A stretch of DNA of 64,000 nucleotides from Rhizobium aethiopicum (GTDB lineage Bacteria > Pseudomonadota > Alphaproteobacteria > Rhizobiales > Rhizobiaceae), in assembly GCF_014197535.1 (NCBI RefSeq), contig NZ_JACIFV010000001.1, forward strand, positions 248,001 to 312,000, written 5' to 3'. The first letter of the stretch is position 1. Every line of letters begins with the position of its first letter. Position numbers and translations under genes: made by a program. Positions 1-8,828 of this stretch are shown in pieces. Below the pieces are notes generated by a model that searched no databases, had not been told where the DNA came from, and was given only the letters and a program-made list of their open reading frames with translations.

Positions 1-2
1 GC

Positions 3-893
3 ATGAGCAAAGACAATAAATCCGGCGGCAAGGCCGCGACAGACCCATCCGCCAAGGATACGCACTACGCCAATCTGAGGCGCGCGCACCGCGACGCCAA
101 GCGCGAACGCGGCGAGATCCCGACACCCCAGCCACAGAAGCGCCGGCGTGGGGCTGAGGACTGGAAGCCGCCGGCGCTCGCGCCCGACCAGGTATATCTC
201 TACGGCCTGCATACGGTGCGCGCCGCCCTCGACAATCCGGAGCGCAAGAAGATCAAGCTGTTTACGACGCAGAATGCGCTCACGCGTCTGGAAATCGACG
301 TCGAGACGCTCGGTATTCCCTTCGAAATCGTCTCGCCGCACGAGATCGACAAGGTGCTCGGCCCCGAGGCGATCCATCAAGGCGTCATGCTGGAAACGCG
401 GCCGCTACCGGTGCGCCGGCTCGAAGCGCTAAAGGACAGCCCTCTCCTGCTGGTGCTCGACCAGGTCACCGATCCGCACAATGTCGGCGCGATCATGCGC
501 TCGGCCGTCGCCTTCAATGCCGGGGCCGTTATCACCACCCAGAGACATAGCCCGACCGAGTCAGGTGTGCTCGCCAAGTCCGCCTCCGGCGCCCTGGAGC
601 TGATACCTTATATACAGATCACCAATCTCGCCGACGCGCTCGGCGAATTGCACAAGCTCGGCTTCTCCACCATCGGCCTCGATTCGGAAGGGCCGGCGCC
701 GCTCGAAGGCACCTTCTCAGGTGACAAGGTGGCGCTGGTGCTCGGCTCGGAGGGCAAGGGGCTCAGGCAGAAGACGCGCGAAACCGTCAACGCGCTTGCC
801 CGCCTCGACATGCCCGGCGCGATCAAATCGCTGAACGTCTCGAATGCAGCGGCAATCGCGCTCTACGCGGCGCGGCTCTATCTGAAGCCATAA
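3..893 (+). CDS. rlmB: 23S rRNA (guanosine-2'-O-)-methyltransferase, TrmH/SpoU family
   Basis: This protein of 296 residues is a SPOUT-class rRNA 2'-O-methyltransferase; RlmB acts on G2251 of 23S rRNA in the cytoplasm using S-adenosylmethionine. Residues 1-60 are basic and probably disordered. Residues 65-135 form the small RNA-binding domain (YLYGLHTVRAAL). The knotted catalytic domain runs from about 145 to the end, with SpoU motif 1 (DQVTDPHNVGAIMRSA, 153-168), motif 2 (LVLGSEGKGLR, 246-255) and motif 3 (SLNVSNAAAIALY, 276-288). The ATG at position 3 is the first in frame; nothing upstream is visible, so the start is not fully secure. Family assignment is firm; the exact target base is inferred from the family. 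Confidence 0.93.
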   Translation: MSKDNKSGGKAATDPSAKDTHYANLRRAHRDAKRERGEIPTPQPQKRRRGAEDWKPPALAPDQVYLYGLHTVRAALDNPERKKIKLFTTQNALTRLEIDVETLGIPFEIVSPHEIDKVLGPEAIHQGVMLETRPLPVRRLEALKDSPLLLVLDQVTDPHNVGAIMRSAVAFNAGAVITTQRHSPTESGVLAKSASGALELIPYIQITNLADALGELHKLGFSTIGLDSEGPAPLEGTFSGDKVALVLGSEGKGLRQKTRETVNALARLDMPGAIKSLNVSNAAAIALYAARLYLKP

Positions 894-956
894 GCGGGCA
901 ACAGGCGACCAGCTCAATTCAAACGACCGCAGTCATCACGCCAAGGGGGAAGTGTC

Positions 957-1649
957 ATGATCCGTTTCGTCGTCCGGCTCGCGGCTGCGGCAGCAGCCCT
1001 CCTTGCCTGTGGCCTGGCCCGGGGACAGGAGATCGATGCCGATATTCTCAAAGCGCAGGCCGGGACTTATCTCTTTGCCCCGCAAGACGGCCGCGCGGGA
1101 TGCCGGATGACGCTTGAAACCGGTACAGCGATCGGCGGCTATTCGCTTTCCGGCCAGGAGTCCTGCACTAAGCCGCTGCCGGCGCTTGCCGAGTCCTATG
1201 CCTGGAATTTCGACGGCAATGGCGGTCTCATTCTGATCGATGCGATGCGCAAGGTCATCGCCCGTTTCGTCGAGAACGAGGGTTCGCCGATGAAGACGGA
1301 AGACGAAATACCGCTCCTGCTGATCTCGGCACCCGAAAGTGTCGATCGCCTGCCGACCTTCAGGAGCCTTGCCGGGACATGGACGATGCAAAGACCGGGC
1401 GGCGAAAATCTCTGCAGCGTGACACTCGACGGCACTGTCGATACGGACGGCCATGCACCCTTATCGCTTTCCCGAGACTGCGCCGCCAATGTCGCCGGGC
1501 TCAAGCTCGCCGTCTGGAATATCGAAGGTTTCGGGCTGACGCTGATGAGCCATGATGGCTCGTCGCTCAGCTTCGACATGCGCCCCGACGGCAATTTCGA
1601 TAAGTCCAGCGAAGAAGGCGGCAAGCCGCTTTCGCTCGTGCGCCACTGA
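957..1649 (+). CDS. Secreted protein with two protease inhibitor Inh-like repeats
   Basis: This is a 230-residue protein with an N-terminal signal peptide (basic MIRFVVR, then an Ala/Leu core, cleavage likely near GLARGQ). It contains two similar halves. The first covers about residues 30-125 and the second about 138-230. Each has the pattern AGT(Y/W)..., a Cys, a strand ending before a second Cys, and a Trp-containing strand (YAWNFDGNGG, AVWNIEGFG). This resembles the AprI/Inh beta-barrel inhibitors of secreted metalloproteases, which normally have one such domain of about 100 residues with one disulfide. The start has a GGGGGAAG ribosome binding site. A role as periplasmic inhibitor is inference from fold resemblance; no protease gene is adjacent. 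Confidence 0.65.
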   Translation: MIRFVVRLAAAAAALLACGLARGQEIDADILKAQAGTYLFAPQDGRAGCRMTLETGTAIGGYSLSGQESCTKPLPALAESYAWNFDGNGGLILIDAMRKVIARFVENEGSPMKTEDEIPLLLISAPESVDRLPTFRSLAGTWTMQRPGGENLCSVTLDGTVDTDGHAPLSLSRDCAANVAGLKLAVWNIEGFGLTLMSHDGSSLSFDMRPDGNFDKSSEEGGKPLSLVRH

Positions 1650-1774
1650 TCGCGGCGCAGGGCTCGATCCGGAGAAATCCACTTTTTGCCTTGGAATGAC
1701 CTTCTGGAGCATTATGATCTGGCGGCGACCGATCCTTAACGAACGGTCACAAGCAAGAAGGAGCGATTCCCATC

Positions 1775-1933
1775 ATGGCCATTCGACCGCTGATTTTCGG
1801 TATCCTCTTCATCGCGGTCTTTGTGGGAATCATCCTCAGCATCATCTGGGTGGACACGTCGCATCCCGTCCACCAGCCCGACCCCCTGTCGCCGACGGCG
1901 CCCGGCCCCGCGACGCCGGGGCCGGTGCAATAG
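1775..1933 (+). CDS. Small single-span membrane protein, 52 residues
   Basis: This short reading frame begins with an ATG behind an AAGAAGGAG ribosome binding site at 7-nt spacing. It encodes a short N-terminus, one strongly hydrophobic segment (residues 6-25, LIFGILFIAVFVGIILSIIW region) and a Pro-rich C-terminal tail (PDPLSPTAPGPATPG). The good ribosome binding site and clear membrane segment argue that it is real. No function is recognised. It is convergent with the Trp/Arg-rich secreted protein gene that follows. Confidence 0.6.
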   Translation: MAIRPLIFGILFIAVFVGIILSIIWVDTSHPVHQPDPLSPTAPGPATPGPVQ

Positions 1934-1988
1934 GTCGAGAGAGACGCGGACGGCGATTGCGCGTTAATCCCCAACCGAACGACTATCC

Positions 1989-2312
1989 TCAGCTGCGATA
2001 GAACCGCGGCATGTCGCGATCAAATTGGCGCCACTCGCGACGCTCTTCCCAGCGCCACGGCCGCCAATGGCGGCGTTCATAGCGCCATTCGGACCGGCGC
2101 CAATCGCGGCCATCCCGCCAATCACGATCACTCCGCCAGTCACGGTCGTCACGCCAGCGGTCGCGTCGCCAGCTGTCATGAATCTCGACGACGTCGCTTC
2201 GCACGGATAGCGGCGGCCGGTCGACAGACATGGCGGCGGCGGCGGGCGCAACGGCAGCAAAGGCCGCACCGAGAGAAATGGCTGCGGTCAGGAAAATATG
2301 CGCGAACTTCAT
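1989..2312 (-). CDS. Secreted Arg/Trp/Asp-rich repeat protein
   Basis: This protein of 107 residues has a clear signal peptide (MKFAHIFLTAAISLGAAFAAVAPAAAAM) followed by a low-complexity region of WR, DW and RD steps (DRDWRSDRDWRDGRDWRR, then [18 protein letters not shown]). The start ATG lies behind GAGGAAG. A much longer frame continues upstream but runs through the tRNA-Thr gene, so the 107-residue form is used. Similar short RW-rich exported proteins are widespread in rhizobia and are of unknown function; the composition suggests binding to an anionic envelope polymer, which is only a guess. Confidence 0.7.
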   Translation of the reverse strand: MKFAHIFLTAAISLGAAFAAVAPAAAAMSVDRPPLSVRSDVVEIHDSWRRDRWRDDRDWRSDRDWRDGRDWRRSEWRYERRHWRPWRWEERREWRQFDRDMPRFYRS

Positions 2313-2481
2313 GGCTGCTTCCTCATTGACGATGAGGAGACACTGCGCCACCACGGCTGAATTGCTGCTGAAGCAGTCCTTCAGATAGGGTTCATCAAGG
2401 AAAAGCGCCGGAGCATTATCGGAACCGGTCCGCCTTGTTCCCAACGGAACTACGGCGCGACAGCCTTTGCTTGGCCGCTCT

Positions 2482-2502
2482 CTTCGGCTCGCCGAGCCGA
2501 AG
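2482..2502 (-). terminator. Hairpin downstream of tRNA-Thr
   Basis: A perfect 9-bp stem (CTTCGGCTC/GAGCCGAAG) with a 3-nt loop lies 17 nt past the CCA end of tRNA-Thr. Outer GCTCT/AGAGC pairing extends it. There is no long T run, so it may be a 3' processing or pause element as much as an intrinsic terminator. Confidence 0.45.
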
Positions 2503-2518
2503 CTAACAGAGCGCAGGC

Positions 2519-2594
<76 letters not shown>

Positions 2595-2751
2595 AATAGC
2601 TGCCCAACTAACAGATTCTGCGATCCTGTAAAGAAAAATCCGTGCCGGCGCGGACAAGTCGGCGTGTATCCAAAACGCCTTGTCGTGCAAAACGGCCTTG
2701 TAGCAACTGCCATTTATCCTTTAGCTAGAGCAGCTTCACAAAGGGCATTGC

Positions 2752-3525
2752 ATGGGCCGTTCATTCCAGACGCTTTCCTTTATCGCCTCGCCGACGATGG
2801 AGGCGCTCGCAGCGCGCGAAGAGCTGATTCGCATCTATGGCGACGTGCCGCAGGATAAGGCTGATGTCATCGTCGCGCTGGGTGGCGATGGCTTCATGCT
2901 GCAGACGCTACACAGCACCATGAACTCGGGCAAGCTGGTCTACGGCATGAATCGCGGCTCGGTCGGCTTTCTGATGAATGATTACAGCACGGAACGGCTT
3001 CAGGAGCGTATCTGCGTCGCCGTCGAAAACGCCTTCCGTCCGTTGAAGATGACGACGGCCAATGCCGACGGTACCAATTCGACAGCGCTCGCCATCAACG
3101 AAGTCTACCTTTTCCGCCAGTCTTATCAGGCCGCCAATCTCAGGGTCGTGGTCGACGGGCGCGTGCGTCTGGAGGAGCTGATCTGCGACGGGCTGATGGT
3201 GGCCACCCCTGCCGGATCGACGGCCTATAATCTTTCCGCCCATGGTCCCATCCTGCCGCTCGAGGCGCCACTGCTCGCCATGACGCCGGTCAGCGCTTTC
3301 AGGCCGCGGCGCTGGAGGGGCGCCCTGCTTCCGAACAAGGTGACTGTCGATATCGACGTGCTCGAGCCGGTGAAGCGGCCGGTGAATGCGGTGGCGGACA
3401 ATACGGAAGTCAAATCGGTGCTGCATGTCCGCATCGCCCAGTCGGAGCATATGACGGCGCGTATCCTCTCCGATCCGGACCGCTCCTGGTCCGACCGCAT
3501 TCTCGCCGAGCAGTTCAAGGATTGA
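2752..3525 (+). CDS. nadK: NAD kinase
   Basis: This 257-residue enzyme phosphorylates NAD to NADP with ATP (or polyphosphate) in the cytoplasm. The nucleotide-binding GGDG loop is at 44-47 (ALGGDGFML). The conserved NE pair follows at 116-117 (AINEVYLFR), and the NAD-site signature TPAGSTAYN lies at 152-160. The length equals that of alphaproteobacterial NAD kinases. The next gene starts 1 nt after its stop, so the two are probably co-transcribed. Confidence 0.95.
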   Translation: MGRSFQTLSFIASPTMEALAAREELIRIYGDVPQDKADVIVALGGDGFMLQTLHSTMNSGKLVYGMNRGSVGFLMNDYSTERLQERICVAVENAFRPLKMTTANADGTNSTALAINEVYLFRQSYQAANLRVVVDGRVRLEELICDGLMVATPAGSTAYNLSAHGPILPLEAPLLAMTPVSAFRPRRWRGALLPNKVTVDIDVLEPVKRPVNAVADNTEVKSVLHVRIAQSEHMTARILSDPDRSWSDRILAEQFKD

Positions 3526-3526
3526 G

Positions 3527-4033
3527 ATGATGGCAATGCGCCTGACATTGATGGCCACGATTTTCCTCGTCGGATGCTCGGCCGCGATCGCCGTTCCCAC
3601 GCAGGACGGCATCCTGCCGGCTTCTGTGATTTTTGCGACCAGCACCGGCTACTGGGAGGACGACGGCAACGCACCTGATGTCGAGCGGGCGCCCACCAAG
3701 GCCGAAAGCGTTTCCGATTCCCGGGAAAAGCGCCATGGTTACTATAAGCTCTTTGCCGTGCGTCAGCCGGACAGGACGTCGAAAGTCTATCTTCAGCAGA
3801 TTGCCCAGACCGAGACCGGTCCGACGATTGCCTCGACCATCGAGCTGCAGGAGATCAGCGACCTGAAGCCTTACGTGACCGATATCCGCCCGGAAAACTC
3901 GAGCGGCATCATCAAGCAACCCGGCCTCTTCGCCACGATCTATCTGAAGACCGATCCGGCGGCCGAGCCGGACGGCTGGACCGTGCTGATCGACGAACTG
4001 GGCGACATCACCATCGAGAAAGCGACCAATTGA
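3527..4033 (+). CDS. Putative lipoprotein of unknown function
   Basis: This protein of 168 residues has a type II signal: a hydrophobic segment ending in a lipobox IFLVGCS (Cys at residue 17), which predicts a lipid-anchored envelope protein. The remainder is polar with no motif I recognise. It follows nadK by 1 nt and its stop overlaps the TTG start of the hydrolase gene downstream (TTGA), so the three genes form an apparent operon. Function unknown. Confidence 0.6.
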   Translation: MMAMRLTLMATIFLVGCSAAIAVPTQDGILPASVIFATSTGYWEDDGNAPDVERAPTKAESVSDSREKRHGYYKLFAVRQPDRTSKVYLQQIAQTETGPTIASTIELQEISDLKPYVTDIRPENSSGIIKQPGLFATIYLKTDPAAEPDGWTVLIDELGDITIEKATN

Positions 4034-5085
4034 GCAGCGAGACCCTGTTCGCACAGGCGACGCAGATGAAACTCGGCTTTCGCGAGGGCATCCTCTATGA
4101 CGACCGGAGACCGGACTGGGACGCAGCCGGCCCAAGGCCCGTCCGCTGGTCGCTATGGTATCCGGCTGCCGATGACGCGCGGGAATGCGAAATCCAGGAG
4201 AGAAGCTGGTTTCGGAAGGCGGCGGTCGCTCGCGATGCACCGATTCGGCCTTCAGACAGGCCTTATTCCCTCGTCCTGCTGTCACACGGCACCGGCGGTT
4301 CTGCGGCCGGACTGGAATGGCTGGCGCGACGCCTGGTCAATCGCGGATTTGCAGCGCTCGGCGTCGACCATCACGGCAATACCGGCAGTGAGGATTATCG
4401 CGCTGAAGGTTTTGCCTCTCTCTGGGAACGGGCGCCGGATCTGAGCTTGATGCTCGACCGCCGACATGACTGGCTTGGCGATCTTGCGGGTCGGATCGAT
4501 GCAGACCGTGTATTCGCGGCCGGATTTTCAGCCGGAGCCTATAGCGTCATGCTGCTTCTCGGCGCTGTCACCCAATTCTCGCAGTTCGAACCGTCAAGGC
4601 TGAAGCCGGGTGGTCCACTCGGCCCAAGGGAATTTCCCGACCTTGCCGATCATATCCCGTCATTGCTCCGCACCAGCGAGGTGTTTCGCGAGTCTTGGTC
4701 CCGCATGTCGCAATGCTACCGGGACGACCGGATCACGGCGGCGCTCCTGTGCGCACCAGGTCGTTCCATTCTCGGTTTCAGCGAAGAAAGCCTGAAAACT
4801 GTCGAGGCACCCGCTCTTATCCTTGTCGGCGATGCCGACAAGGCGGCGCCAGCCGAGGAATGTTCTTCCTGGCTGCATGAGCGGCTGACCGGCAGCGCCC
4901 TGAAAATCTTCGGCGGCGGCCTCGGGCATTATATCTTTGTGCCGGAGGGCACGGGGCTCGGCATGGCCTTTGCCGCCGAGCTCTTCACCGATCCGCCGGG
5001 CATCGAACGCGGGGCGGTTCATGACGAGATTGCCGCTCTATCGGCAGCGCTGTTTCATGACGGCGACGCCGGCGCGATAGGCTGA
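4030..5085 (+). CDS. Alpha/beta hydrolase, dienelactone hydrolase-like
   Basis: This protein of 351 residues has an alpha/beta-hydrolase core. Visible elements are the oxyanion-hole strand LVLLSHGTGG (81-90), the nucleophile elbow GFSAG with Ser167, the acid in LVGDAD (Asp268 or Asp270) and the catalytic His300 in GLGHY. A long insertion at about 185-240 separates the nucleophile from the acid. The protein resembles predicted dienelactone-hydrolase/acetylhydrolase-like enzymes. There is no signal peptide, so it is probably cytoplasmic. The TTG start overlaps the preceding stop; an ATG 36 nt downstream (MKLGFREG) is a plausible alternative. Substrate unknown. Confidence 0.75.
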   Translation: MSSETLFAQATQMKLGFREGILYDDRRPDWDAAGPRPVRWSLWYPAADDARECEIQERSWFRKAAVARDAPIRPSDRPYSLVLLSHGTGGSAAGLEWLARRLVNRGFAALGVDHHGNTGSEDYRAEGFASLWERAPDLSLMLDRRHDWLGDLAGRIDADRVFAAGFSAGAYSVMLLLGAVTQFSQFEPSRLKPGGPLGPREFPDLADHIPSLLRTSEVFRESWSRMSQCYRDDRITAALLCAPGRSILGFSEESLKTVEAPALILVGDADKAAPAEECSSWLHERLTGSALKIFGGGLGHYIFVPEGTGLGMAFAAELFTDPPGIERGAVHDEIAALSAALFHDGDAGAIG

Positions 5086-5089
5086 ACAA

Positions 5090-5115
5090 AGAAAGCCCCG
5101 TCTCCAGGGCTTTCT
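5090..5115. terminator. Bidirectional intrinsic terminator between convergent genes
   Basis: A perfect 9-bp stem AGAAAGCCC/GGGCTTTCT has an 8-nt loop and sits exactly between the convergent hydrolase gene and prfB. Flanking short T runs on both strands suit termination in both directions. Confidence 0.75.
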
Positions 5116-5135
5116 GATTTCCACGATGCTGACTG

Positions 5136-6267
5136 TCAGTCGACATCCTCGACGACCGCATCGGCGGCGCCGCTGATGCGGTGGGCAAGGGCCGCTTCCA
5201 TGAATTCGTTCAGATCGCCGTCGAGCACATCGTCTGGAGCGGTGCTGGCAACGCCGGTGCGCAGGTCCTTGACCAGCTGGTAGGGTTGCAGCACGTAGGA
5301 GCGGATCTGGTGACCCCAGCCGATATCCGTCTTGGAAGCGGCTTCGGCGCTCGCGGCCTCCTCCCGCTTCTTCAACTCTGCTTCGTACATGCGGGCACGC
5401 AGCATTTCCCAGGCCTTGGCGCGGTTCTTGTGCTGCGAACGTTCCTGCTGGCAGGCCACCACGATCCCGGTCGGGATATGCGTGATGCGTACGGCCGAGT
5501 CTGTCGTGTTGACGTGCTGGCCGCCGGCGCCCGACGAACGATAGGTGTCGATGCGGCAATCGCTTTCGTTGATGTCGATATTGATCGAGTCGTCGACGAC
5601 CGGATAGACCCAGATCGACGAGAAGGACGTATGGCGGCGCGCATTGCTGTCGTAGGGGGAAATGCGCACCAGACGATGCACGCCCGATTCCGTCTTCAGC
5701 CAGCCATAGGCATTATGGCCCTTGACTAGCAGGGTCGCGGACTTGATGCCCGCCTCTTCGCCGTCATGGACTTCGAGAAGCTCGACCTTGAAGCGCTGGC
5801 GTTCCGCCCAGCGGGTGTACATGCGCAACAGCATGTTCGCCCAGTCCTGGCTCTCGGTGCCGCCGGCGCCGGAATGGACTTCGAGATAGGTGTCGTTGCT
5901 GTCGGCCTCGCCGGAGAGCATCGCCTCCACCTGGCGGCGCGCGGCCTCGGCCTTCAGTGCCTTCAAGGCATCCTCGGCTTCCTTGACGACACCTTCGTCG
6001 CCTTCTTCCTCGCCAAGCTCGACCAGCTCGACATTGTCTTTCAGCTGCTGTTCCAGCTGCCGGACGCCGCTAACGCCGTCATCGAGCTGCTGGCGCTCGC
6101 GCATCAGCTTCTGAGCTTCGGCAGCGTCATTCCAGAGGTTCGGATCCTCTGCCTTGTTGTTCAACCAGTCCAGTCGTCTTATCGCCTGGTCCCAGTCAAA
6201 GATGCCTCCTCAGCAGGGTGATAGCCTGCTTGGTTTCATCGACTACGTTTTCGATTTCGGCTCGCAT
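5136..6267 (-). CDS. prfB: Peptide chain release factor 2 (programmed +1 frameshift)
   Basis: RF2 terminates translation at UGA and UAA on the ribosome. The gene starts at the ATG ending at 6267 ([11 protein letters not shown]...). It reads 23 codons to CTT and meets an in-frame TGA at 6198-6196, then must slip +1 to continue [12 protein letters not shown]. Total length is 376 residues. The slip site CTT-TGA-C is preceded by a Shine-Dalgarno-like AGGAGG 3 nt upstream, the classical RF2 autoregulation cassette. The peptidyl-tRNA hydrolysis GGQ motif is present ([14 protein letters not shown]). The stop-recognition tripeptide reads SPY ([15 protein letters not shown]) where enteric RF2 has SPF. 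The zero-frame part downstream of the slip ends at 5136. Confidence 0.95.
6195..6210 (-). promoter_or_regulatory. RF2 programmed +1 frameshift site
   Basis: On the minus strand the order is AGGAGG (6210-6205), CAT, then CTT-TGA-C (6201-6195). The internal Shine-Dalgarno-like element at 3-nt spacing and the CUU slippery codon before UGA are the known determinants. When RF2 is scarce, the UGA is read slowly and the ribosome shifts into the productive frame. Confidence 0.95.
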
Positions 6268-6317
6268 TTCCCTGCTTCTCTGTAACGGTCTTCTTCAAGT
6301 GCTGGTGACATAGAGAC

Positions 6318-6349
6318 GCCCGCCGCGGATGTAAAGAGCCGGGGCGGGC
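6318..6349 (-). terminator. Hairpin between mrcA and prfB
   Basis: A 7-bp perfect stem GCCCGCC/GGCGGGC encloses an 18-nt loop in the 101-nt gap upstream of prfB. It could end mrcA transcription or structure the prfB leader. No T run follows. Confidence 0.35.
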
Positions 6350-6368
6350 TTCCAAAATTGGATGAGGC

Positions 6369-8828
6369 TCAGAAGAGGCCTGGCGTGCCGGTCTGAACGG
6401 CCTGGTTGGCCTGCGGCGAGGTTTTCAGGATCTCCTCCGGCGCCATGGTGCTGTCCATGCCGATGACGGAGAAGCTGTCGGCGGGTCCGGTACCGGGCTT
6501 GAAGGCTTCGACGATCGTGTTCGGATCGCCGTCGGCGGCGGCCATGCCGGTCTTGCGGTCGATCGGGATCAGGTTCATGCCCTGCGGAATGACGAACTTC
6601 GATTCCGGCATGTCCTTAACGGCGGCCTGCATGAATTCGTTGAAAATCGGGGCGGAGAGACCGCCGCCGGTACCGCCGCGGCCAAGCGGGGCCGGAGTAT
6701 CGAAGCCCATATAAAGGCCGGCGACGAGATCCGGGGTGAAACCGACGAACCAGGCATCCTTTTCGTCATTGGTGGTGCCGGTCTTTCCGGCGACGTCGCG
6801 GCCCCCGAGATCGATCTTGCCGGCGGCGGTGCCGCGCTGGATGACGCCCTGCATCATCGAGGTGATCTGGTAGGCGGTCATCGGGTCGAGGACGGTTTCG
6901 CGGTTGTCGACTACATTGGGCTCTTCCTGGTTCTGCCAGTCGCCGGCATTGCAGCCCTCGCAGAGGCGCTCCTCATGCTTGAAGATCGTCTTGCCGTAGC
7001 GGTCCTGGATACGGTCGATCAGCGTCGGCTTGATCTGCTTGCCGCCATTGGCAATGACCGAATAGGCCGAGACCATGCGCAGCACTGTCGTGTCGCCGGC
7101 GCCGAGCGACATCGAGAGAACCGGCAGCATGTGATCGTAGATACCGAAGCGTTCGGCATATTCGGCAACGATATTCATGCCGAGATCGTTGGCGAGGCGC
7201 ACCGTCATCAGGTTGCGCGAATGCTCAATGCCCGAGCGTAGCGTCGACGGGCCACCGAATTCGCCGCCGTAGTTTTCCGGCTTCCAGACCTGGCCGCCCG
7301 AGACGATCTCGATCGGCGCATCCATGATGACGGAGGCCGGCGTATAGCCATTGTCCATCGCCGCTGCGTAGACGAAGGGCTTGAAGGAGGAGCCCGGCTG
7401 GCGCATCGCCTGAGTGGCGCGATTGAATTCGGACTGGCCATAGGAGAAGCCGCCGACCATCGCGAGCACGCGGCCGGTCTTCGGATCCATGGCGACGAGG
7501 CCGCCCTGTACCTTCGGCGGCTGACGCAGGCGATAGGAGGTCGACGCGTCGTCACCGAGCTTCTCGATATAGATGACATCGCCCGGGCTCAGGACACCGG
7601 CCGGCGATTTCGCCGTCTTGCGCGAGCCATCCGCCGAACGATAGGCCCATTGCATGTTCTTGGCGTCGATGGTGCCGCGCAGACGGTCCGCCGCAACCTT
7701 GCCGCTCCCGTCCTTGGCCGGCTGCAGGCCGATGTCGACGTTGTCGTCGGAGACGGCGAGCACGACGGCGAGCCGCCATTCCGGAACGTCGGATAGCGCG
7801 GGAATATCGGCAAGCGCCTTGCCCCAGTCGCCGCTTGGGTCGATCTGCTTGATGGCCCCACGAAAACCACGGCGCTCGTCATAGGTCACCAGGCCATCCT
7901 GCAGCGCCTTGCGGGCGGCGAGCTGCATCTGCGGATCGAGCGATGTGCGCACGGAAAGGCCGCCCTCATAGAGGACCTTCTCGCCATATTGGTCGATTAG
8001 CTGGCGGCGTACGGCTTCGGCGAAGTAATCGGACGCGAAGAGCGACGGACCGTTGCTGCGGGCGGTAACGCCGAGCGGCTGCTTCTTGGCTTCCGCGCCG
8101 TCGCTCTGGCTGACATAGCCGTTCTCGACCATGCGATCGATAACCCAGTTGCGACGCTCGAGCGCCGCCTCAGGATGGCGGAAAGGATGATAATTGGCCG
8201 GCCCCTTCGGCAGCGATGCCAGATAGGCGGCCTCGGCGACGGTCAGTTCGGTGACCGACTTATTGAAATAGGTCAGTGCTGCGCCGGCGATGCCATAGGA
8301 ATTCATCCCGAAGAAAATCTCGTTCAGGTAGAGTTCGAGAATCTTGTCCTTGCTGTAGGCCTGCTCGATACGGAAAGAGAGGATTGCTTCCTTGATCTTG
8401 CGGTCGATCGTCTGGTCCGAGCTCAAAAGGAAGTTCTTAGCCACCTGCTGGGTGATCGTGGAAGCGCCGACGGGACGGCGGCCGGAACCGAAATTTTGCA
8501 GGTTGACGAGAATTGCGCGGCCGAGACCGGTGAGATCGACGCCCGGATGGTTGTAGAAATTCTTGTCCTCGGCTGATAGGAAAGCGGCCTTGACACGGTC
8601 GGGAATGGCCTGGATCGGCAGGAAGAGACGCTTTTCCTTGGCATATTCGGCCATCAGAGCGCCGTTGCCGGCATGGACGCGGGTCGTCACCGGCGGCGCG
8701 TAGCTGTTCAGAACGGCATAGTCCGGAAGATCCCTGGCGACATTGGCGAGATAGATGGCGATACCCGCCGCCGCGACCAGAAACAGGACGCAGGCCATTC
8801 CGAAGAAATATCCAAGAAGTCTAAGCAT
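6369..8828 (-). CDS. mrcA: Penicillin-binding protein 1A, bifunctional transglycosylase/transpeptidase
   Basis: This class A PBP of 819 residues polymerises lipid II and cross-links peptidoglycan in the periplasm, anchored by one N-terminal membrane segment (residues 8-30). The GT51 glycosyltransferase domain carries SAEDKNFYNHPG (catalytic Glu87) and ASTITQQVAKN. The transpeptidase domain carries the active-site SxxK in QPGSSFKPF (near residue 480), the SxN in HSRNLMT and KTG in AGKTGTTND. An OB-like insertion lies between the two domains. The length is typical of PBP1A. It is followed downstream by prfB and preceded by the amidase gene, all on the same strand. Confidence 0.95.
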   Translation of the reverse strand: MLRLLGYFFGMACVLFLVAAAGIAIYLANVARDLPDYAVLNSYAPPVTTRVHAGNGALMAEYAKEKRLFLPIQAIPDRVKAAFLSAEDKNFYNHPGVDLTGLGRAILVNLQNFGSGRRPVGASTITQQVAKNFLLSSDQTIDRKIKEAILSFRIEQAYSKDKILELYLNEIFFGMNSYGIAGAALTYFNKSVTELTVAEAAYLASLPKGPANYHPFRHPEAALERRNWVIDRMVENGYVSQSDGAEAKKQPLGVTARSNGPSLFASDYFAEAVRRQLIDQYGEKVLYEGGLSVRTSLDPQMQLAARKALQDGLVTYDERRGFRGAIKQIDPSGDWGKALADIPALSDVPEWRLAVVLAVSDDNVDIGLQPAKDGSGKVAADRLRGTIDAKNMQWAYRSADGSRKTAKSPAGVLSPGDVIYIEKLGDDASTSYRLRQPPKVQGGLVAMDPKTGRVLAMVGGFSYGQSEFNRATQAMRQPGSSFKPFVYAAAMDNGYTPASVIMDAPIEIVSGGQVWKPENYGGEFGGPSTLRSGIEHSRNLMTVRLANDLGMNIVAEYAERFGIYDHMLPVLSMSLGAGDTTVLRMVSAYSVIANGGKQIKPTLIDRIQDRYGKTIFKHEERLCEGCNAGDWQNQEEPNVVDNRETVLDPMTAYQITSMMQGVIQRGTAAGKIDLGGRDVAGKTGTTNDEKDAWFVGFTPDLVAGLYMGFDTPAPLGRGGTGGGLSAPIFNEFMQAAVKDMPESKFVIPQGMNLIPIDRKTGMAAADGDPNTIVEAFKPGTGPADSFSVIGMDSTMAPEEILKTSPQANQAVQTGTPGLF

